From Methanosarcina siciliae T4/M (GTDB lineage: Archaea > Halobacteriota > Methanosarcinia > Methanosarcinales > Methanosarcinaceae): a stretch of 64,000 nucleotides of DNA. Below are positions 1-9,360 of this stretch, piece after piece (the stretch's first letter is position 1; every line of letters starts with the position of its first letter). The DNA lies in NCBI RefSeq assembly GCF_000970085.1, contig NZ_CP009506.1, positions 930,001 to 994,000 on the forward strand. Reading direction: 5' to 3'. The translations under genes were made by a program, and so were the position numbers. The notes below the pieces were generated by a model. That model had not been told where the DNA came from. It was given only the letters and a program-made list of their open reading frames with translations, and made no database searches.

Positions 1-622
1 CTTTCCAGTATCTGCCGGCTGCAACATACACGGCATCCTCGGCAGTTGTTATCTTATATATGCTGGGCTGGTATTTCGGATTGGAATCGGTCCCCAGGTC
101 GTCTGCGGTCCCGTATGTCCGTATCTCCTCTCCTGTGCCTGCATCAAGGAAATATATGCGGCCTTCAGCACTCCTCTCTCCTGCGAGCAGGTAATTCCCG
201 TCTTCCGAGAATTCGAGGTCCGAAATGTTTCCGGATATGGTCTTTGTCCAGAGCACGTTTTTTTCTGAAATGTCAATGATCGTAAGGTTCGAGCCTGTCC
301 CTATAGCCACGGATTTTCCGTCCGGAGCAAAGCTTATGCAGTCCTGGGCGCTTGATCTTCCGACCAGGATGTCCTCGGGGGTTCCGGCTCCGAGTTCATA
401 CTCCCAGTAGAGGTAGGGGGAGGATTTTTCATAAGGAGTTATATTTGCATGGTCAGGTTCGCTGCCTGCACTTTTCCCCAGGGCTGCATTCTCTTCCCTG
501 TTTCCATCAGCTTCATCTGAAGACGTATTAGCAGAAGATATTACATCGGAAGATATACATCCCGAACAAACCGAATAAATAATTAAAAAGATGAGTGCCA
601 ATAAAATAATGTTCTTTTTCAT
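1..622 (-). CDS. Surface lipoprotein with WD40/quinoprotein-like repeats (3' end cut by window edge)
   Basis: The frame opens at the ATG at 622-620 and stays open to the left edge, so the C-terminus is missing. The start MKKNIILLALIF is a lipoprotein signal, with a cysteine near residue 22 in the context SVCSGC. A Ser/Asn/Glu-rich linker follows, then segments typical of beta-propeller blades, such as ISFAPDGKSVAIGTGSNL and DLEFSEDGNYLLAGE. These alternate a hydrophobic strand with a D-G turn, as in WD40 or PQQ-like repeats. I infer an extracellular protein tethered to the membrane lipid; no partner or ligand can be named. The next gene upstream on this strand (661-1254) is 38 bp away, so the two may share a transcript. 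Confidence 0.75.
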   Translation of the reverse strand, partial: MKKNIILLALIFLIIYSVCSGCISSDVISSANTSSDEADGNREENAALGKSAGSEPDHANITPYEKSSPYLYWEYELGAGTPEDILVGRSSAQDCISFAPDGKSVAIGTGSNLTIIDISEKNVLWTKTISGNISDLEFSEDGNYLLAGERSAEGRIYFLDAGTGEEIRTYGTADDLGTDSNPKYQPSIYKITTAEDAVYVAAGRYWK

Positions 623-660
623 TTCCAGGTCCTCCGGTTTTCAGGCTCTTTTGATCTCTT

Positions 661-1254
661 TTATGATTGGGCGTATATCTTCAGGTCGGATATTTTCAAG
701 ACGTTCTTGCACAGGGTACTGTTGTCTCCGAGCCCTGCACGGATGCTTACTACCTTAATATTTTCAGCAGGGCCGCAGTACCTGGTGTAATCCTCAACAA
801 GGTCTCTTTCAATAGAGCTCAGAGGGATCCCTGCTATCACAACGGAAGGAGAAAAGCGCCGCCTATTTTCCTGATCCCTGTAATACTCCCCTTCAGATTG
901 CGGGTTCGTGCTCCCTGCAGCAACATAATAGATTGACTTATGGTCGCTGAATGTGACCTTTAACCAGAGGCTGAAGTTGTCCAGGTCTTCACCGTTCCAG
1001 TTCCATGAAATTTTTCCCGGAGACAGGCTTACGTTTTTATTCCATACACCTCCCCCGGTCAGGGAGGGGTTTTGAGTATCCAGGTAAAGTTCGTTGCCTG
1101 TGCAGCTGAGAAAATCGCCTTCAAGGTTGCAGTCGTCTTCGAAATTTCCCTCGTAGCCTATCTTCTCGGAATCCGTTGTTTGAAAATACAGTATTGTCAG
1201 AGCTGCAAAAAGCAGGAACATGAATCCCAACACTACTTTTCTTCCAGGAAGCAT
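661..1254 (-). CDS. Hypothetical membrane-anchored extracellular protein
   Basis: A 197-residue protein starting MLPGRKVVLGFMFLLFAALTI, a single N-terminal hydrophobic helix without a clear signal-peptidase site, so it is probably an anchor. The rest is polar and rich in Trp, Ser and Asn, with Cys residues in the contexts DDCNL, SCTGN, YCGPA and LCKN that could form disulfides outside the cell. The segment with VWNKNVSLSPGKISWNWNGE has the look of a beta-sandwich, but I do not recognise the family. It is co-oriented with, and 38 bp upstream of, the lipoprotein gene at the window edge, and divergent from the S-layer-like gene at 1619. Confidence 0.6.
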   Translation of the reverse strand: MLPGRKVVLGFMFLLFAALTILYFQTTDSEKIGYEGNFEDDCNLEGDFLSCTGNELYLDTQNPSLTGGGVWNKNVSLSPGKISWNWNGEDLDNFSLWLKVTFSDHKSIYYVAAGSTNPQSEGEYYRDQENRRRFSPSVVIAGIPLSSIERDLVEDYTRYCGPAENIKVVSIRAGLGDNSTLCKNVLKISDLKIYAQS

Positions 1255-1618
1255 AAAAAATAATCATAGTCTGGGTGTTAATAAACATTTCGAAATAATT
1301 TTATATTTTACAAATATAGTTGTACTTTTTTATAAGTTATGGCTACTTATTCGAACGAATTTTTACATTTATGTTTCAAAAATCAGTCTCTTAATTTTCA
1401 TTGTAATCTTTCGGAAATCCAATTATTAAATCAGTTGAGTCTATTTTTTCAGCATTGATATCTTCAGTATAAACTTTATTACAGGGATTGAATAATCTGG
1501 AATGGCAGTAATTTATCTCGTTTTAATGCTCTTTTCTGAGGCTATTTTGAGCCTCAATCTCCTTTGAATAATAGAAAAAACGAAAGGGTTATTTAGTTTT
1601 ATAATTGTCTCAATTCTT
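1255..1618. other. AT-rich divergent intergenic region
   Basis: This 364-bp stretch between two divergent surface-protein genes is strongly AT-rich and has no credible coding frame. It should hold a promoter for each side. The run TTTTATAATTG at about 1597-1607 is a plausible TATA box for the rightward gene, but it lies close to the ATG at 1619, which would make a very short leader. I see no convincing hairpin or operator. Confidence 0.4.
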
Positions 1619-3376
1619 ATGACTATTGTTGGTACTAAATCCTGTACTTTACAAGTATCAAGCCTTCTTTTTTTCATATTCGTAATTTCATGTATTATTG
1701 TGCCTGCAGAAGGTGCTATTGAACAGCGCGGACAGATCATAAGTATTGCGGCAGGAGACCATCACGTTCTCAATGCGGAAAATTGTCCCGGATTTTATTA
1801 TTCGACAAGTTCCGGGACATACTACGAGTCCTTGGAACTTACTTTTTCGGAGGACGGGTTTATTGAAACCGGGGATGCAATCTATACTTCCGGAATCAGC
1901 TACGGTTCAACTGCGTTTTTCGGAAAGAAATACAAGGTCCTTGAGGATGGGTTGCTCAGTGAAAGCATGGTGAGCTATGGAAGCCGGGATCTTCAGAAGG
2001 GGAACGATTTTGATCTCGGGAACGGGTATAAACTGGTGCTTCAGGGGATAAATGGGGATTATGCTCTGCTCGAGTTTCAGAAAAACTCTGTCCCGGTTAC
2101 AACGGAATCCGTAGAACAGGGCTCAAAATTTAGCTTCAAAACCCGGATAGACGGTACGGAATATGTGATCCTTGAAGGGACTCTGGATAAAGTTCTTGAT
2201 AGCAAGGACCCCGTTGTGCGCCTTAAAAGCGTAAACCGGTATTCGGATACCCCTCTTAAGCTTGAAGTCGGGGATGAATTCGGCAAGTTCGAAGTCACTG
2301 CTATTACGAGCAAAGAGATCGAGCTGAAAAACAGCGTGCCTATCAGGCTGCAGTTAGGGGATTACTCAACCATCCTTGACAACCTGATAGATTTCCAGGT
2401 TGCTGATAATGTTTACAGGGTATGTTCTTACAATATGACCGAAGATACAATCAAATCGTACAAGGTCAGGGGTACATCCATGGCTGTAAACCGCTCGGAT
2501 TCCTCTCCTGACTCCTGTAGCTGGACTGCTGACTCTTTTGGTATGCTTTTTTATGACCCTGAGTACGATCTCAGTACGGAAAACCTTAGCCTCTCCCTTG
2601 ATGCCGGAAGCGACTGGATTCCGGAAGGGGGTCTGGTTTACGAGTCCCTGCCTTTTAATATGACATATAAAAACCCGGAAATGGGGGATTACGGGGAAGA
2701 CTGGTTTAATGAAGGATATTCCGTGCTTGGCTGGAACGGTGAAGAATATGCGTATCTCGGAAGTGACAGGGGAATTGTAAATATCCTTCTGGACGAAGAT
2801 GAAAAACTCCTCTATCCGGATGAAGAATATGACCTGAAAGAAGGGTATACCCTGAAGGTTACCGACCTTGATTCGGATAATGCCTGCCTGACTGTTTCAA
2901 GGAACAACCTTCCGGTTTATTCGAGCATAATCTCTCCAGGCAAGTCGGCGGATCTGGGCACTCATACCCTCCTTTACAAAGAGAAATTAAATGGGGTTGA
3001 AGTGCCTATCTTTTCGGCATATGTTGACAGTGTCATCGAGGGAGAAGAGCTCTCTGCTGTAAGCCTGAAGTATCTTCTGCATTTCTCTGACAGCCCGCTG
3101 GAAATGAGTTGCGGGGATGAGGTCGGAGAGCTTACTGTTGTTGAGGCTTACCCGAAACTCAGGCTTGAAAATAAGCATGAGGTCTGGGCAGGGTCAGACA
3201 TCAATGTATTCGAAGAGCTCTGGATCGGAAGGTTTGAAAAGACGAGCTCCGGGAACCTCTACGTGACCTTTTACCCTTACATGAATAAAGTCGAAAATGT
3301 GGGGTCCATTCTTCCTTCAACCACTTCCGTGTCCGTACCTGTTATGAGTCTCGAAGAATACCTGATCGGAATCTGA
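1619..3376 (+). CDS. S-layer-family protein with two tandem S-layer duplication domains
   Basis: A 585-residue secreted protein. Residues 1-33 form a signal peptide with a long hydrophobic core ending near VPAEGA. Two copies of the Methanosarcina S-layer repeat domain follow, roughly residues 45-270 and 275-560. Matching landmarks in each copy are DGFIETGDAIYTS and VYESLPFN at the domain start, DLGNGYKLVL and DLKEGYTLKV in the middle, and LKLEVGDEFGKFEV and LEMSCGDEVGELTV near the end. Known S-layer proteins of the genus have the same two-domain layout but also a C-terminal linker and membrane helix. This one stops at SLEEYLIGI with no anchor. It is therefore more likely an accessory or released surface protein than the main lattice protein. 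The chelatase gene starts only 20 bp downstream. Confidence 0.85.
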   Translation: MTIVGTKSCTLQVSSLLFFIFVISCIIVPAEGAIEQRGQIISIAAGDHHVLNAENCPGFYYSTSSGTYYESLELTFSEDGFIETGDAIYTSGISYGSTAFFGKKYKVLEDGLLSESMVSYGSRDLQKGNDFDLGNGYKLVLQGINGDYALLEFQKNSVPVTTESVEQGSKFSFKTRIDGTEYVILEGTLDKVLDSKDPVVRLKSVNRYSDTPLKLEVGDEFGKFEVTAITSKEIELKNSVPIRLQLGDYSTILDNLIDFQVADNVYRVCSYNMTEDTIKSYKVRGTSMAVNRSDSSPDSCSWTADSFGMLFYDPEYDLSTENLSLSLDAGSDWIPEGGLVYESLPFNMTYKNPEMGDYGEDWFNEGYSVLGWNGEEYAYLGSDRGIVNILLDEDEKLLYPDEEYDLKEGYTLKVTDLDSDNACLTVSRNNLPVYSSIISPGKSADLGTHTLLYKEKLNGVEVPIFSAYVDSVIEGEELSAVSLKYLLHFSDSPLEMSCGDEVGELTVVEAYPKLRLENKHEVWAGSDINVFEELWIGRFEKTSSGNLYVTFYPYMNKVENVGSILPSTTSVSVPVMSLEEYLIGI

Positions 3377-3396
3377 AAACTTCTTGAGGTCAAACC

Positions 3397-5511
3397 ATGA
3401 AGAACCACAACATTATAAACTACCCTTTTACCGCTATAGTCGGGCAGGAAAATATGAAAAAAGCCCTGGTCTTAAATCTCATCAACCCTAAAGTGGGAGG
3501 AGTCCTGATCAGGGGGGAAAAAGGCACTGCCAAATCGACAGCCGTCCGGGCGCTTGCCAGCCTCCTGCCTGAAATCGAGGTGGTTGAGGGCTGCAAATTC
3601 AAATGTGACCCGGGCCATACAAACGAGTTTTGTGAGGAGTGCCTTGGAAAACTAAATTCAGGGGCCCTGAGAATTTCTCAGGTAAAAATGAAAGTTGTGG
3701 ACCTGCCTGTGAGTGCTACCGAAGACCGGGTTGTAGGGACCCTTGATATCGAATATGCCATCAAAACCGGGGAAAAGCGGTTTGAACCCGGAGTGCTGGC
3801 AATGGCTCACAGGGGCATCCTGTATGTGGATGAGATAAACCTCCTCGACGATCACCTTGTAGATGTGCTCCTGGACTCTGCAGCAATGGGGGTAAACACT
3901 ATTGAAAGGGAGGGGATTTCTTTTACTCATCCCGCAAATTTTGTGCTTGTAGGCACCATGAATCCGGAAGAAGGGGAACTGCGGCCCCAGTTGCTGGACC
4001 GTTTCGGGCTCTGTGTGGATATAAAGGGTATCAATGACCTGTCCCGGAGAGTTGAACTCGTAAAATACAGGCTAAGTTATGAGGCAGACCCTGAGGCTTT
4101 TGCAGCAAAATGGAAAGCTGCCGAAACCGAGCTTTGCGGGCAGATCCTCAATGCAAAGAAATTACTTTCCGAGGTCCGGATTTCCGATGATATGCTTGAG
4201 CTGATAAGCCAGATCTGTATTGATATGGGAGTGGACGGGCACAGGGCAGACCTCACCATGATGAAGACCTCAATTACGCTTGCAGCTTTTTACGGAAGAA
4301 CCGAAGTGACCGAGGATGATGTCCGGGAGGCCGCAGAGCTTACTCTTTCTCACCGCATGCGCAGAAAGCCTTTTGATAATCAGCCCGAAAACCAGGATAA
4401 ACTGGACGAAAGTATTGAGAAACACAAAGAAAAGCAGAAGGAAAAAAAGAAGGAAAAGCCTGAAAACCGGGATGAAAAACCGAAAAACGAGGAAGAAAAA
4501 GAGAAGAAAAAAGAAAAACACGAGCATCAAAATAAGGAGCAGCACGAAAGTCCGGACCAGCAGCAGAGACAGGCCGAAGGGAGTCCCCCTGAAGAGTCTG
4601 AAGCCCAAAATACAGAGCATCCGGATGCTTCTTCGGAAACGACTTTTGAAATAGGGGAAATCTACCAGGTAAAACAATTATCTCCCGAATTTCGCAGGGA
4701 AGCGCGAAACGGTTCGGGCAGGCGCAGCAAGACCCTGACCCGATCCAGAAAAGGCCGGTATATAAAAAGTTCAATTCCTCATGAAAAGACCACGGATCTT
4801 GCTTTTGATGCTACCCTGAGGGCTGCTGCCCCCTTCCAGCTTACGCGGGAGAAAAACGGCAATTCCGTGGCAATTCATGAGTCTGATTTCAGGGAAAAAA
4901 TCCGGGAGAAAAAGATCGGAAACCTTGTGCTTTTTGTGGTTGATGCAAGCGGTTCCATGGGAGCCCGGCAGCGCATGGTTGCGTCCAAAGGAGCAGTCCT
5001 TTCAATGCTTATGGACGCTTACCAGAAACGCGATAAAGTGGGGCTTATCGCTTTTAAAGGAGAAAGTGCCGAACTGCTGCTGCCTCCCACTTCCAGTGTA
5101 GAACTGGCTCAAAAGTATCTGCAGGAAATGCCTACAGGTGGAAAAACCCCTCTTTCCCGGGGTCTTGCGAAAGGCTACGAGGTCATAAAAAACGAACTTC
5201 GACGCGATCCCGATACCTGCCCCTTTATGGTCCTGATCTCTGACGGCAGGGCGAACGTCAGTATGAACGGAGAATCTCCTCTTCAGGAAACAAAAACAAT
5301 AGCCTCTTTGTTCCGGGATCAGGGCATACAGTCTGCCGTAATCGACACGGAAAGTAGCATGATAAAATTCGGGCTTGCTCAGGAAATTTCGAGTGCTCTT
5401 GGAGCCAAATATCTGGCCCTGGAAGATTTAAAAGCAGATTCAATAGTTGATGCCGTTCGAGTTTCAGCTCCGTTTGATTTTAAGCCGGAATTCAGTAGCT
5501 CTTCGATGTGA
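3397..5511 (+). CDS. Fused AAA+ / VWA metal-chelatase subunit (ChlI-ChlD type)
   Basis: A 704-residue protein joining the two small chelatase subunits in one chain. Residues 1-330 are the AAA+ motor, with Walker A GEKGTAKS at 40-47 and Walker B YVDEIN near 143-148. A four-cysteine insertion (C66, C70, C79, C82) could bind a metal. A very charged Lys/Glu linker covers about 350-430. Residues about 510-704 are a von Willebrand A domain with the MIDAS motif DASGSMG near 516. In magnesium and cobalt chelatases such subunits use ATP to drive metal insertion by the large CobN/ChlH subunit, and a CobN-like gene lies in the operon facing this one. The 3' end overlaps the convergent ATPase gene by 20 bp. 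The metal is not determined. Confidence 0.88.
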   Translation: MKNHNIINYPFTAIVGQENMKKALVLNLINPKVGGVLIRGEKGTAKSTAVRALASLLPEIEVVEGCKFKCDPGHTNEFCEECLGKLNSGALRISQVKMKVVDLPVSATEDRVVGTLDIEYAIKTGEKRFEPGVLAMAHRGILYVDEINLLDDHLVDVLLDSAAMGVNTIEREGISFTHPANFVLVGTMNPEEGELRPQLLDRFGLCVDIKGINDLSRRVELVKYRLSYEADPEAFAAKWKAAETELCGQILNAKKLLSEVRISDDMLELISQICIDMGVDGHRADLTMMKTSITLAAFYGRTEVTEDDVREAAELTLSHRMRRKPFDNQPENQDKLDESIEKHKEKQKEKKKEKPENRDEKPKNEEEKEKKKEKHEHQNKEQHESPDQQQRQAEGSPPEESEAQNTEHPDASSETTFEIGEIYQVKQLSPEFRREARNGSGRRSKTLTRSRKGRYIKSSIPHEKTTDLAFDATLRAAAPFQLTREKNGNSVAIHESDFREKIREKKIGNLVLFVVDASGSMGARQRMVASKGAVLSMLMDAYQKRDKVGLIAFKGESAELLLPPTSSVELAQKYLQEMPTGGKTPLSRGLAKGYEVIKNELRRDPDTCPFMVLISDGRANVSMNGESPLQETKTIASLFRDQGIQSAVIDTESSMIKFGLAQEISSALGAKYLALEDLKADSIVDAVRVSAPFDFKPEFSSSSM

Positions 5512-6517
5512 GTTTTTGGGAATTTCCATGACTATGCATTTTTGCAGGAAAAGTTTGGCTCTTTAAAACCCCGGATATCTCATCAGCTCTATGGCAGGCT
5601 ACTTTGTGCCCTTCTCCGATCAGCATAGGTTCTTCAATTTTGCATATCTCTTTTTTGTACTGGCATCTGGTGTGGAATCTACATCCTGAGGGTGGGTTTA
5701 TGGGATTTGGGATCTCTCCTTGAAGGATAATTTTCTCCCTTTTCACTTCGGGGTCAGCAACAGGTATTGCAGACAATAAGGCCTTTGTATAGGGGTGTTT
5801 TGCCTCCCTGAATATTTCATCCGTTTTTCCGATCTCTACCAGTTTTCCAAGGTACATGACAGCTACCCTGTCGGTAATATGTTTTATCACTTCCAGGTCG
5901 TGGGAGATGAATAAGCATGTCAGGCCAAATTTCTTATTTACATCTCTGAGCAGGTTCAGTATCTGTGCCTGCACATTCACGTCTAGGGACGAAGTCGGCT
6001 CGTCAGCTACGATAAATTCGGGGTTGATCGCCAGGATCCTTGCGATCACGGCTCGCTGGTTCTGCCCTCCGCTCAGTTCATGGGGATACCGGTTCAGGTG
6101 TTCGGGATTCAGTCCCACCATCTCTATCAGTTCCATGGTTTTTTCATCTCTTTTTTCTCGGCTTACTGTATTATACAGTTTAAGAGGTTCCGATATGGCT
6201 TCCCCGATAATCATTCTAGGATTCAGGGCTGCGTAGGGATTCTGAAATATAATCTGCAGCCTTGGCCTGAGTTTTTTAAGTTCTTTTTTATCCAGTTCAA
6301 ACAAATCTATATTGTCAAATTTCACTTTTCCGGAACTGGGTTCGATAAGCCCCGCAATTAGCCTGCCTACAGTTGTTTTCCCGCACCCGCTTTCTCCTAC
6401 AAGTCCGAAAGTTTCCCCTTTTTCAATTAGGAAATCGATTCCGTCAACGGCTTTTACGTGCTTTTTGCAAAACAGGCCTGATGAAAAGTGCTTTTTTAAG
6501 CCGTTAACCTCAATCAT
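5492..6517 (-). CDS. Opp/Dpp/Nik-type ABC transporter ATP-binding protein (OppF-like), last gene of the chelatase operon
   Basis: A 341-residue ABC ATPase. It has Walker A GESGCGKT near residue 39, the signature LSGGQNQRAVIA, Walker B FIVADEPTSSLD, and the oligopeptide-type C-terminal extension with three cysteines in GCRFHTRCQYKKEIC. That extension marks the Opp/Dpp/Nik transporter branch, whose substrates include peptides, nickel and nickel or cobalt chelates. The stop overlaps the convergent chelatase gene, and the start overlaps the upstream ATPase gene by 8 bp. It would power import through the two permeases encoded upstream in the same operon. Confidence 0.9.
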   Translation of the reverse strand: MIEVNGLKKHFSSGLFCKKHVKAVDGIDFLIEKGETFGLVGESGCGKTTVGRLIAGLIEPSSGKVKFDNIDLFELDKKELKKLRPRLQIIFQNPYAALNPRMIIGEAISEPLKLYNTVSREKRDEKTMELIEMVGLNPEHLNRYPHELSGGQNQRAVIARILAINPEFIVADEPTSSLDVNVQAQILNLLRDVNKKFGLTCLFISHDLEVIKHITDRVAVMYLGKLVEIGKTDEIFREAKHPYTKALLSAIPVADPEVKREKIILQGEIPNPINPPSGCRFHTRCQYKKEICKIEEPMLIGEGHKVACHRADEISGVLKSQTFPAKMHSHGNSQKLTSKSY

Positions 6518-7451
6518 GCAAAAAGCACCTCACATAGTGTTTTTCCCCTACTTTCAGCATATCCGGTTTTTCTTTTTCACACCGGCTGCTTGCATGGGGA
6601 CATCTCGGATGGAACTTGCAGCCAGCCGGGAGGTTTATCATACTCGGGCATGTACCGGGCATGGGTTTTAACCCCCTGTTCGGAAGGGAATCAAAAAATC
6701 CACGGGTGTAGGGGTGTCCGGGGTTTTTGAACAGGTCTATTACCCCGGCATATTCTATGATCTCCCCTGCATACATCACGGCGATGGAATCGCACAGCTC
6801 GGAAGCAACTCCAAGGTCGTGTGTGATCAGGAGCATTGAGGCTCCCGACTGCTCCAGCACTTCCTTTAGCAATTCAACGATCTGGGCCTGGATTGTAACG
6901 TCGAGCCCTGTGGTGGGCTCATCGGCGATGATAAGGGAGGGGGTGCAGGCCAATCCCATTGCAATCATTGCTCTTTGCCTCATTCCTCCGCTGAACTCAT
7001 GGGGATACTCTGCTGCCCTCTCGGAAGGTGAGGGTATTTTTACGGCTTTTAACAGCTCGATGACCCTTTGTTTTGCAGCCTGATTTTTCATGTGCCGGTG
7101 CATTTTTACGGGTTCGGCAAGCTGCGTTCCCACAGTGAGCACAGGGTTCAGGGAAGAAAGAGAATTCTGAAAGATCATGCTTATTTCTTTTCCCCTTATC
7201 TTTCGCATTTGAGCCTTGCTGAGCCGGATCAGGTCGGTTCCCCTGTAAAGGACCTGCCCCTCCACTTTTGTATTTTCAGAAAGCAAACGCAGTATCGATA
7301 ACCCCAGCATGGTTTTTCCGCATCCGGTCTCTCCTATTATTCCGAGGGTTTCCCCTTCTTCAAGATTCAGGTCAATACCGTTTACTGCCCTGACCACGCC
7401 GTCTTCGGTATAAAAATAGGTTCTCAGGTCCCGTATGCTCAATAATGTCAT
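6510..7451 (-). CDS. Opp/Dpp/Nik-type ABC transporter ATP-binding protein (OppD-like)
   Basis: The frame is open further upstream, but the homologous protein begins at the ATG at 7451 (MTLLSIRDLRTYFYTEDGVV), giving 313 residues. The start codon overlaps the permease stop in an ATGA junction, typical of coupled translation. It has Walker A GETGCGKT, signature FSGGMRQRAMIA, Walker B LIIADEPTTGLD and the C-terminal Cys-rich oligopeptide motif GCKFHPRCPHASSRC. It pairs with the ATPase encoded immediately downstream as the usual two-ATPase motor of this transporter class. Confidence 0.9.
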   Translation of the reverse strand: MTLLSIRDLRTYFYTEDGVVRAVNGIDLNLEEGETLGIIGETGCGKTMLGLSILRLLSENTKVEGQVLYRGTDLIRLSKAQMRKIRGKEISMIFQNSLSSLNPVLTVGTQLAEPVKMHRHMKNQAAKQRVIELLKAVKIPSPSERAAEYPHEFSGGMRQRAMIAMGLACTPSLIIADEPTTGLDVTIQAQIVELLKEVLEQSGASMLLITHDLGVASELCDSIAVMYAGEIIEYAGVIDLFKNPGHPYTRGFFDSLPNRGLKPMPGTCPSMINLPAGCKFHPRCPHASSRCEKEKPDMLKVGEKHYVRCFLHD

Positions 7452-8302
7452 TTCTTTAACTCCTTCTGCGGTCGGGGGTCCAGGGCATCTCTCAGCCCGT
7501 CGCCCAGGAAATTGAATGCCATGACTGCTGTAGTAATAGCTATGCCGGGAAAGATCGTCAGGAAGGGGGCAGTTCGCATGAAAGTCCTTCCGTTGTTCAG
7601 CATGGATCCCCAATCAGGGATCGGAGGTTGCGCTCCCAGCCCCAGAAAACTCAGGCTGGACGCTGCCAGGATAATAAACCCTATGTCAAGTGTAGCCAGC
7701 ACAAGCACAGGGGTTATCACATTTGGCAGGATGTGTCGGGTCATTATATACAGGTCGCTGCAGCCGAGGGATTTTGCAGACTCTACGAACTCCTTTTCTT
7801 TTACAGCCATTACCGAGCTGCGGACAACCCTGGCAAAACCGGTCCAGGACACCAGGGCCAGGGCAAGCATCACATTGAACAGGCCGGGTCCGAGGGTACC
7901 TGCGACTGCCATAGCCAGTATAATCCCCGGAAATGCCAGGACGATATCCACAAATCTCATAATCAGTTCGTCCAGAGCCCCTCCGAAGTACCCGGAAATC
8001 AAACCCAGCGTCACTCCGATAACTGCTATTATTCCAACCACAGTCATGCTCACCTGCAGGGAGACTCTGGCGCCGTATATGATCCTGCTCAGCACACACC
8101 TGCCGAGGTCATCGGTTCCCATGGGATATTCTTTGCAGGGAGAGAGGAAACGCTTTCCAAAGTTTGGCTCTACCGGGTCATGGGGAACAATCCAGGGTGC
8201 AAAGACTGCGAGAAATAAGAGGAAGGTGATCATTGCAAGGCCGACCATTGCAATTTTATTCTTCTTTAGCCGCTGGAAGGCCAACTTTTTAGTTGATTTC
8301 AA
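7448..8302 (-). CDS. ABC transporter permease, DppC/NikC type
   Basis: A 284-residue inner permease. The N-terminal leader KSTKKLAFQRLKKNKIAMVG precedes a first membrane helix, the periplasm-type loop with PHDPVEPNFGKRFLSPC, and four to five further helices. The conserved coupling loop is seen at EFVESAKSLGCSDLYIMTRH with the following ILPNVITP, which docks on the ATPases. The C-terminus LGDGLRDALDPR is diagnostic of DppC/NikC permeases. It lies 113 bp downstream of the DppB-like gene and overlaps the next ATPase gene by 4 bp. Confidence 0.9.
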   Translation of the reverse strand: MKSTKKLAFQRLKKNKIAMVGLAMITFLLFLAVFAPWIVPHDPVEPNFGKRFLSPCKEYPMGTDDLGRCVLSRIIYGARVSLQVSMTVVGIIAVIGVTLGLISGYFGGALDELIMRFVDIVLAFPGIILAMAVAGTLGPGLFNVMLALALVSWTGFARVVRSSVMAVKEKEFVESAKSLGCSDLYIMTRHILPNVITPVLVLATLDIGFIILAASSLSFLGLGAQPPIPDWGSMLNNGRTFMRTAPFLTIFPGIAITTAVMAFNFLGDGLRDALDPRPQKELKK

Positions 8303-8415
8303 ATTACTGGCCTCGTTCCTGTGTTTTTTGATTTTTTTGAGTTCCGGATTTTTTAAATATGGGCCATCGAGTGCATGGTTTCAGGTTTTGTCACTTTCAG
8401 GCTTGTTTACTCTGT

Positions 8416-9360
8416 TTATCTACTCTCCTCGTACCGTATCCTCGGGTCCAGGCAGGTATATGATATGTCCACAAAAAGATTGACGAGAACGAATATGACT
8501 GCCACAAACAACACGCCACCCTGGATCATTGCAAAATCGCGCGAATATATCGAATCCACAAGGAGTTTTCCTATCCCCGGCCAGGCAAAGATCGTTTCAA
8601 CTATAACCGACCCTTCAAGGACCCTGCCGAATTGGATGCCTATAACTGTTATGACCGGAATAAGGGCATTTTTCAGGGCATGTTTTACGGTAATGAGTTT
8701 TTCTGTCAACCCTTTCGCTCTTGCGGTCCTTATATAATCCTGCCTGAGCGCATCAAGCATATTCGAGCGTGTAAACCTTGTAAGGACGGCTGCCATCCCG
8801 GTCCCGAGCGTCAGGGCAGGAAGTATCATATGCTCAAAACTCCCGGACCCATAAACCGGAAACCAGCCAAGGTGTAAGGCAAAGAGGTGGATAAGCAGTA
8901 AAGCAAACCAGAAACTCGGCATGGACACGCCGACCATTGCCCCCATCATGCTAAGATTGTCAAATAGAGAATACTGCTTGCTCGCAGTGATAATTCCGAG
9001 CGGGATTGCTATTATCAGGGCTACAAACATGCTGGCAAGTGCAAGCTTAAGCGTCGCCGGGAACCTGTTCAAAATCTCTGATAAGACCGGCTCCCCGTTT
9101 ATCAGGCTGCAGCCCAGGTCCCCCTGGAGTAAGTGCTGCAGCCACTTGATATACTGAATATGGACCGGGGCATCCAGGCCTTCTTCTACCCTTATCCGTT
9201 CGATATTTTCCGGGGTCAGGCTCTCTGCCCCTTGCCGGGCGAGGGCAATCATCTCGGCCGGGTCTCCGGGTGTAAGATGCATTATCAAAAAAGTCAGCAT
9301 TGTCACACCAAGAATAACGATGAACATCAGAACTATTCTTTTCAAAATGAATTTCAGCAT
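8416..9360 (-). CDS. ABC transporter permease, DppB/NikB type
   Basis: A 314-residue permease starting MLKFILKRIVLMFIVILGVTM, followed by the family hallmark LTPGDPAEMIA and about six membrane helices. The coupling loop is at QDYIRTARAKGLTEKLITVKHAL, and the end VDISYTCLDPRIRYE is typical of DppB/NikB. Its start codon lies inside the last codons of the small membrane protein gene upstream, so the two are likely co-translated. It is the partner of the DppC-like permease downstream. Confidence 0.9.
   Translation of the reverse strand: MLKFILKRIVLMFIVILGVTMLTFLIMHLTPGDPAEMIALARQGAESLTPENIERIRVEEGLDAPVHIQYIKWLQHLLQGDLGCSLINGEPVLSEILNRFPATLKLALASMFVALIIAIPLGIITASKQYSLFDNLSMMGAMVGVSMPSFWFALLLIHLFALHLGWFPVYGSGSFEHMILPALTLGTGMAAVLTRFTRSNMLDALRQDYIRTARAKGLTEKLITVKHALKNALIPVITVIGIQFGRVLEGSVIVETIFAWPGIGKLLVDSIYSRDFAMIQGGVLFVAVIFVLVNLFVDISYTCLDPRIRYEESR

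Noticed and set aside
4316..4774. Lys-rich or Phe-rich frames overlapping the chelatase linker
   Set aside because: They are other-frame readings of the repetitive Lys/Glu linker of the chelatase subunit.
7452..7613. N-terminal extension of the OppD-like ATPase frame
   Set aside because: It overlaps the permease gene and has no similarity to ABC ATPases; the ATG at 7451 gives the standard start and an ATGA overlap.
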